From Alphaproteobacteria bacterium (GTDB lineage Bacteria; Pseudomonadota; Alphaproteobacteria; ATCC43930; CGMCC-115725), in assembly GCA_028871055.1 (NCBI GenBank), contig JAGWON010000006.1:1-64000 (forward strand): a stretch of 64,000 nt of DNA, given 5' to 3'. Within the stretch, counting starts at the first letter, position 1, and each line of letters starts with the position of its first letter. A program made the position numbers and the translations under genes. This document shows, piece by piece, positions 59,713-64,000 of this stretch. The notes under the pieces are model-generated. The model did not search any database. It was not told the DNA's origin and saw only the letters and a program-made list of their open reading frames with translations.

Positions 59713-62700
59713 ATGCCACACGACGTTTCAAGGCGCGATTTTTTGCGCGGCGGCGCGGCGGCGGGGTTAGGCGCCACGAGCCTCGGCGCCTTCGGCTTCG
59801 CCGCCATCGAAGCGGCACATGCCGCGACAATCCGGCCGTTCAAGCTCGCGCGCATGGTCGAGACCCGCAACACCTGCCCCTATTGCGCGGTGGCCTGCGG
59901 CATCATCATGTACGCGCCGCAGGCTGCGCCGGGCGCCAAGCGCACGCTCATGCACATCGAGGGCGATCCCGACCATCCGACCAACCGGGGCACGCTCTGT
60001 CCGAAGGGCGCCGCCCTGTTGGACTTCGTGCGTGCGCCGACGCGGCTCACCGTGCCGCGCTACCGCGCGCCGGGCGCGAAGGAATTCAAGGAAGTCGCCT
60101 GGGACTGGGCGCTCGATCGCGTGGCGCGCCTGTTCAAGGACGACCGCGACAAGAATCTCGTCACCACCAACGCCAGCGGCGTGACGGTCAATCGCTGGAT
60201 CACCACCGGCTTCCTCGCCGCTTCGGCCAGTACCAACGAGTCGGCATGGGCCACCTACAAGGTGGTGCGCGGGGCGGGCGCGCTGGTCTTCGATAACCAA
60301 GCAAGAGTCTGACACGGCCCCACGGTGGCCAGTCTGGCCCCAACCTTCGGCCGCGGCGCGATGACCAACCTGTGGACGGACATCCGCAGCGCCGATCTCG
60401 TCATCGTCATGGGCGGCAACGCCGCCGAAGCGCATCCCTGCGGCTTCAAATGGGTGACGCGGGCCAAGGCCGAGCGCGGCGCCAAGCTGATCGTGGTCGA
60501 TCCGCGCTTCACCCGCACCGCCGCTGTGGCGGATTACTACGCGCCCATCCGGCCGGGCACCGACATCGCCTTCCTGTCCGGTCTCATCAAATACTGCATC
60601 GACAACGGCAAGGTGCAGTGGGACTACGTGAAGCCGTTCACCAATGCCGCTCTCATCGTCAAGGAAGGGTACGGCTTCAAGGACGGGCTTTTCACCGGCT
60701 ACGATCCGGCGAAGCGGACCTACGACCGGTCGAGCTGGGCCTATGAAATCGGCCCCGACGGCTACGTGAAGGTCGACGAGACGCTCGCCCATCCGCGGTG
60801 CGTCTGGAACCTCCTGAAGGAGCACGTCGCCGCCTTCACGCCGGAGATGGTCGAGCGCATTTGCGGCACGCCCAAGGATAAGTTCCTCCACATCGCGGCG
60901 ATGGTCGGCGAGATGTCTGCGCCGAACAAGACCATGACGTCGATGTACGCGCTCGGCTGGACGCAGCATTCTTACGGATCGCAGAACATCCGCACCATGG
61001 CCATGCTGCAGCTCATCCTCGGCAATGTCGGGTTGCGCGGCGGCGGCGTGAACGCGCTGCGCGGCCATTCGAACATCCAAGGGCTGACCGATATCGGCCT
61101 GATGTCGGAGCTGATTCCGGGCTATCTCAATATGCCGCACGACAACGAGCCCGACCTCGCGACCTACTTGAAGACGCGCACCTTCAAGCCACTGCGGCCG
61201 AACCAAATCAGCTACTGGCAGAACTATCCGAAGTTCATGGTGAGCTTCCTCAAGGCGATGTGGGGCGACGCGGCCACCAAGGAGAACGACTACCACTACG
61301 ATTGGATTCCGAAGCTCGACAAGCCGATGTACGACATGCTGCTAGCTTTCGAGATGATGGCGCATGGCGAGATGAATGGCTACGTCTGCCAGGGCTTCAA
61401 TCCGCTCTTGTCCATCTCCAACCGCGCCAAGGCGACGGCCGGGCTTTCCAAGCTGAAATTCCTCGTTGTGATGGATCCGCTCGACACCGAGACCGCGAAC
61501 TTCTGGGCGAATCACGGTGACTTCAACAACGTCGATCCGACCAAGATTCAGACCGAGGTGATCCAGCTTCCGACCACATGCTTCGCCGAGGACGAGGGCT
61601 CGCTCACCAACTCCGGCCGCTGGCTGCAATGGCACTGGGCGGGTGCCGATCCGCCGGGCCAGGCGAAGGGGGATCGGTGGATCATGGCGCAGATCCACCT
61701 CCGCATGAAGGCGCTCTATCAGAAAGAGGGCGGGAAGCTGCCGGAGCCGATCCTCAATCTCGATTGGCGATACAAGGACCCGGGCAACCCGACGCCCGAC
61801 GAGCTGGCGCGCGAGATGAATGGCTCGGCCCTGGCGGACGTGAAGGATCCGACCGACAAGAAGAAGGTGCTGGTGCCGCAGGGCAAGCAGCTTCCGTCCT
61901 TCGCCTTCTTGCGCGACGACGGCTCGACCGCCTGCGCCTGCTGGATCTACTCGGGCTGCTATCCCGAAGCGGGCAACGCGATGGCGCGGCGCGACAACAC
62001 CGATGTCGGCGATGCCGGGCTGTTCCCGAAATGGGCGTTCTCCTGGCCGGTGAACCGCCGCATCCTCTACAACCGCGCGTCGTGCGACCTCACGGGCAAG
62101 CCCTGGGATCCGACCCGCAAGATCATCGAATGGAACGGCACGATGTGGACCGGCTACGACGTGCCGGACATGCTGCCGACGGCGAAGCCGGAAACGGTGA
62201 TGCCGTTCATTATGGTGCCCGAAGGCGTCGGCCGGCTGTGGGTCGCCGGTCTGATGGCCGACGGACCGTTCCCGTCGCATTACGAGCCCTTCGAATCGCC
62301 GGTCGCTAATGTCGTCGCGCCGGCGGTGCACGGCAATCCGGCGGCGCGCGTGTTCGCGGGCGATCTCAAGGACATGGGCGACGCCAAGCAATACCCGATC
62401 GTCGGCACGTCCTACCGCCTGACCGAGCATTTCCACTTCTGGACCAAGCACAACCGCGTCAACGCGGCACTGCAGCCCGAGTTCTTCGTCGAGCTCTCGG
62501 AACAGCTCGCGAAGGCGAAAGGTATCGCCAACGGTTCGTGGGTCCGCGTGTGGTCGAAGCGGGGCTCGATCAAGGCGGTAGCCTGCGTGACCAAGCGGAT
62601 CAAGCCCATGACCATCGACGGCAAGACCGTGCACATGGTCGGCGTGCCGTTGCATTGGGGCTTCATGGGCGTCGCGCGCAAGGGCTTCGGTCCCAATTCC

Positions 62701-62793
62701 CTAACGCCTGTGGTGGGCGATGCGAACACGAACACGCCGGAATTCAAGGCGTTCCTGCTCGACATCGAGCCCAGCACGCCGCCCTCGGTCTAA
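59713..62793 (+). CDS. fdnG/fdoG-like: Formate dehydrogenase catalytic (alpha) subunit, selenocysteine-containing; TGA at 60310-60312 read as Sec
   Basis: Tat signal RRDFLRGG; 4Fe-4S CPYCAVACG; in-frame TGA inside RV-U-HGPTVASLAPTFGRGAMTNLW; the two track ORFs 59677-60312 and 60325-62793 share one frame. Confidence 0.95.
60310..60350 (+). promoter_or_regulatory. SECIS-like element immediately 3' of Sec UGA
   Basis: TGACACGGCCCCACGGTGGCCAGTCTGGCCCC; apical stem GGCC-AGTCT-GGCC (60327-60339). Confidence 0.75.
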
Positions 62794-62808
62794 GGAAGGG
62801 GACGGACA

Positions 62809-63711
62809 ATGGCATCCCGCGCGATGAACGTGGTCCGGACCTCGGCGACGTCGACGGCGAACGCCCAGGTGACCTTCCACGACGAAGTCGTGAAGCTGAT
62901 CGACGTCTCGAAATGCATCGGCTGCAAGGCGTGTCAGACCGCCTGCCTCGAGTGGAACGATCAGGTGCTGGACATCGGCGAATTCACCGGTTCGTACCAG
63001 GTTCCATCCGATCTCACGCCCAGCATGTTCACGCTGATGCGGTTCAACGAATGGGAGAACCCGAAGACCGGCGAGCTCGAATGGCTCATCCGCAAGGACG
63101 GGTGCATGCATTGCGCCGATCCGGGCTGTCTTGCCGCCTGTCCGGCGCCGGGCGCGATCGTGCAGTACGACAACGGCATCGTCGATTTCGTCGCCGAGAA
63201 CTGTATCGGCTGCGGCTATTGCGTGAAGGGATGCCCGTTCAACATCCCGCGCATCTCGGCGGAACCCGCCAAGGCGCACAAATGCACGCTCTGTTCGGAC
63301 CGCGTGGCGGTCGGCGAAGGTCCCGCCTGCGCCAAGGCCTGCCCGACCGAAGCGATCGTGTTCGGCACCAAGCCGGACATGCTCAAACATGCCGCAGGGC
63401 GGCTGACCGACCTAAAGTCGCGCGGTTTCGACAATGCCGGCCTGTATAACCCGGATGGGGTCAGCGGAACCCACGTCATGTATGTCCTGCCGCACGCCGA
63501 TCAGCCGGAGCTCTATTCCGACCTGCCGCGCGACCCGCGGATCAGCCCGTGGGTCCGGACGTGGAAAGGGGCAACGAAGACCTATACCAGCCTTGCGGCG
63601 ATGGCCGTCTTTGTCGTCGGTGCTTTCGTCCATCACGTCGGTACCGGAGCCAACCGCGTCTCGAGCGAGGATGAAGAGAAGGGACGTAGGGTGATCGAGG
63701 GGAGGGACTAA
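62809..63711 (+). CDS. fdoH/fdxH-like: Formate dehydrogenase iron-sulfur (beta) subunit
   Basis: CIGCKACQTACLEWND, CMHCADPGCLAACPAPGAI, CIGCGYCVKGCPFNIPRI, C-terminal TM. Confidence 0.95.
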   Translation: MASRAMNVVRTSATSTANAQVTFHDEVVKLIDVSKCIGCKACQTACLEWNDQVLDIGEFTGSYQVPSDLTPSMFTLMRFNEWENPKTGELEWLIRKDGCMHCADPGCLAACPAPGAIVQYDNGIVDFVAENCIGCGYCVKGCPFNIPRISAEPAKAHKCTLCSDRVAVGEGPACAKACPTEAIVFGTKPDMLKHAAGRLTDLKSRGFDNAGLYNPDGVSGTHVMYVLPHADQPELYSDLPRDPRISPWVRTWKGATKTYTSLAAMAVFVVGAFVHHVGTGANRVSSEDEEKGRRVIEGRD

Positions 63712-63716
63712 CCGCC

Positions 63717-64000
63717 ATGCCTGCCGATTCCTCGGGCGCAAGCACGGTCAAGCGGCACCCGCTCGATGTTCGCGTCGCACACTGGGTCGCCGCAGTGAGC
63801 TTTATCCTGCTCGGGCTGTCCGGCCTTGGTCTGTTTACGCCGGGACTTTTCTTCCTGACCGCGCTCTTTGGCGGCGGCGAAACGGCGCGGTGGCTCCATC
63901 CCTGGCTCGGACTCGCACTCGCACTCAGCTATCTCGTGCTGTTCATCCGGTTCATCGGTTCGTGTCTATGGGCTCAGGAGGACACGACCTGGATGTCACA
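63717..64000 (+). CDS. fdoI-like: Formate dehydrogenase cytochrome b (gamma) subunit, partial
   Basis: MPADSSGASTVKRHPLDVRVAHWVAAVSFILLGLSGLGLFTPGLFFLTALFGGGETARWLHPWLGLAL; truncated at window end. Confidence 0.85.
   Translation, partial: MPADSSGASTVKRHPLDVRVAHWVAAVSFILLGLSGLGLFTPGLFFLTALFGGGETARWLHPWLGLALALSYLVLFIRFIGSCLWAQEDTTWMS

Noticed and set aside
60312-60325. fdhA interrupted by nonsense mutation (pseudogene)
   Set aside because: The TGA is at the conserved Sec site with SECIS-like hairpin and selD nearby; frame continues intact to 62793.
1-64000. CRISPR arrays, rRNA or tRNA genes
   Set aside because: No regularly spaced direct repeats and no recognisable tRNA/rRNA sequence on visual reading; the intergenic repeats are palindromic dispersed elements. 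tRNAscan-SE/Infernal would be decisive.

Overview
GC-rich, gene-dense alphaproteobacterial chromosome segment, read by eye with no database searches. Main blocks in order: metW (partial)-metX; chorismate mutase-hisC-like-tyrA/C; a dCache/PAS sensor histidine kinase followed by a LivK-type binding protein; DUF2125 and GT-C membrane proteins; a small insertion (VapBC/FitAB-like toxin-antitoxin plus an AT-richer orphan ORF) flanked by two diverged copies of the nrdJ 3' end; nrdJ (B12-dependent RNR); plsC; ydcF-ftsX-ftsE; TIGR02302; lysA-lptM-like-argH with divergent tlpA; gluQRS; hbd-etfA-etfB-PduO-type adenosyltransferase; MarR-EmrA-EmrB efflux operon; beta-oxidation gene; a dxr-hpnABCDEFG hopanoid operon; and fdhD / selD-permease / selenocysteine formate dehydrogenase (fdhA with in-frame UGA and SECIS-like hairpin, fdhB, fdhC partial). 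Several families of palindromic intergenic repeats occur. No rRNA, tRNA, CRISPR array, prophage or integrase was recognised. The most unusual locus is the duplicated nrdJ tail bracketing the toxin-antitoxin insertion (about 12157-13744). Also worth testing are the selenium-linked permease, a pair of homologous 57-aa proteins below the ORF-track cutoff, a histidine kinase/binding-protein pair, DnaA-box-like sites upstream of nrdJ, and a predicted leaderless MarR promoter with its operator in the spacer. I did not see clear proof of an entirely new system.
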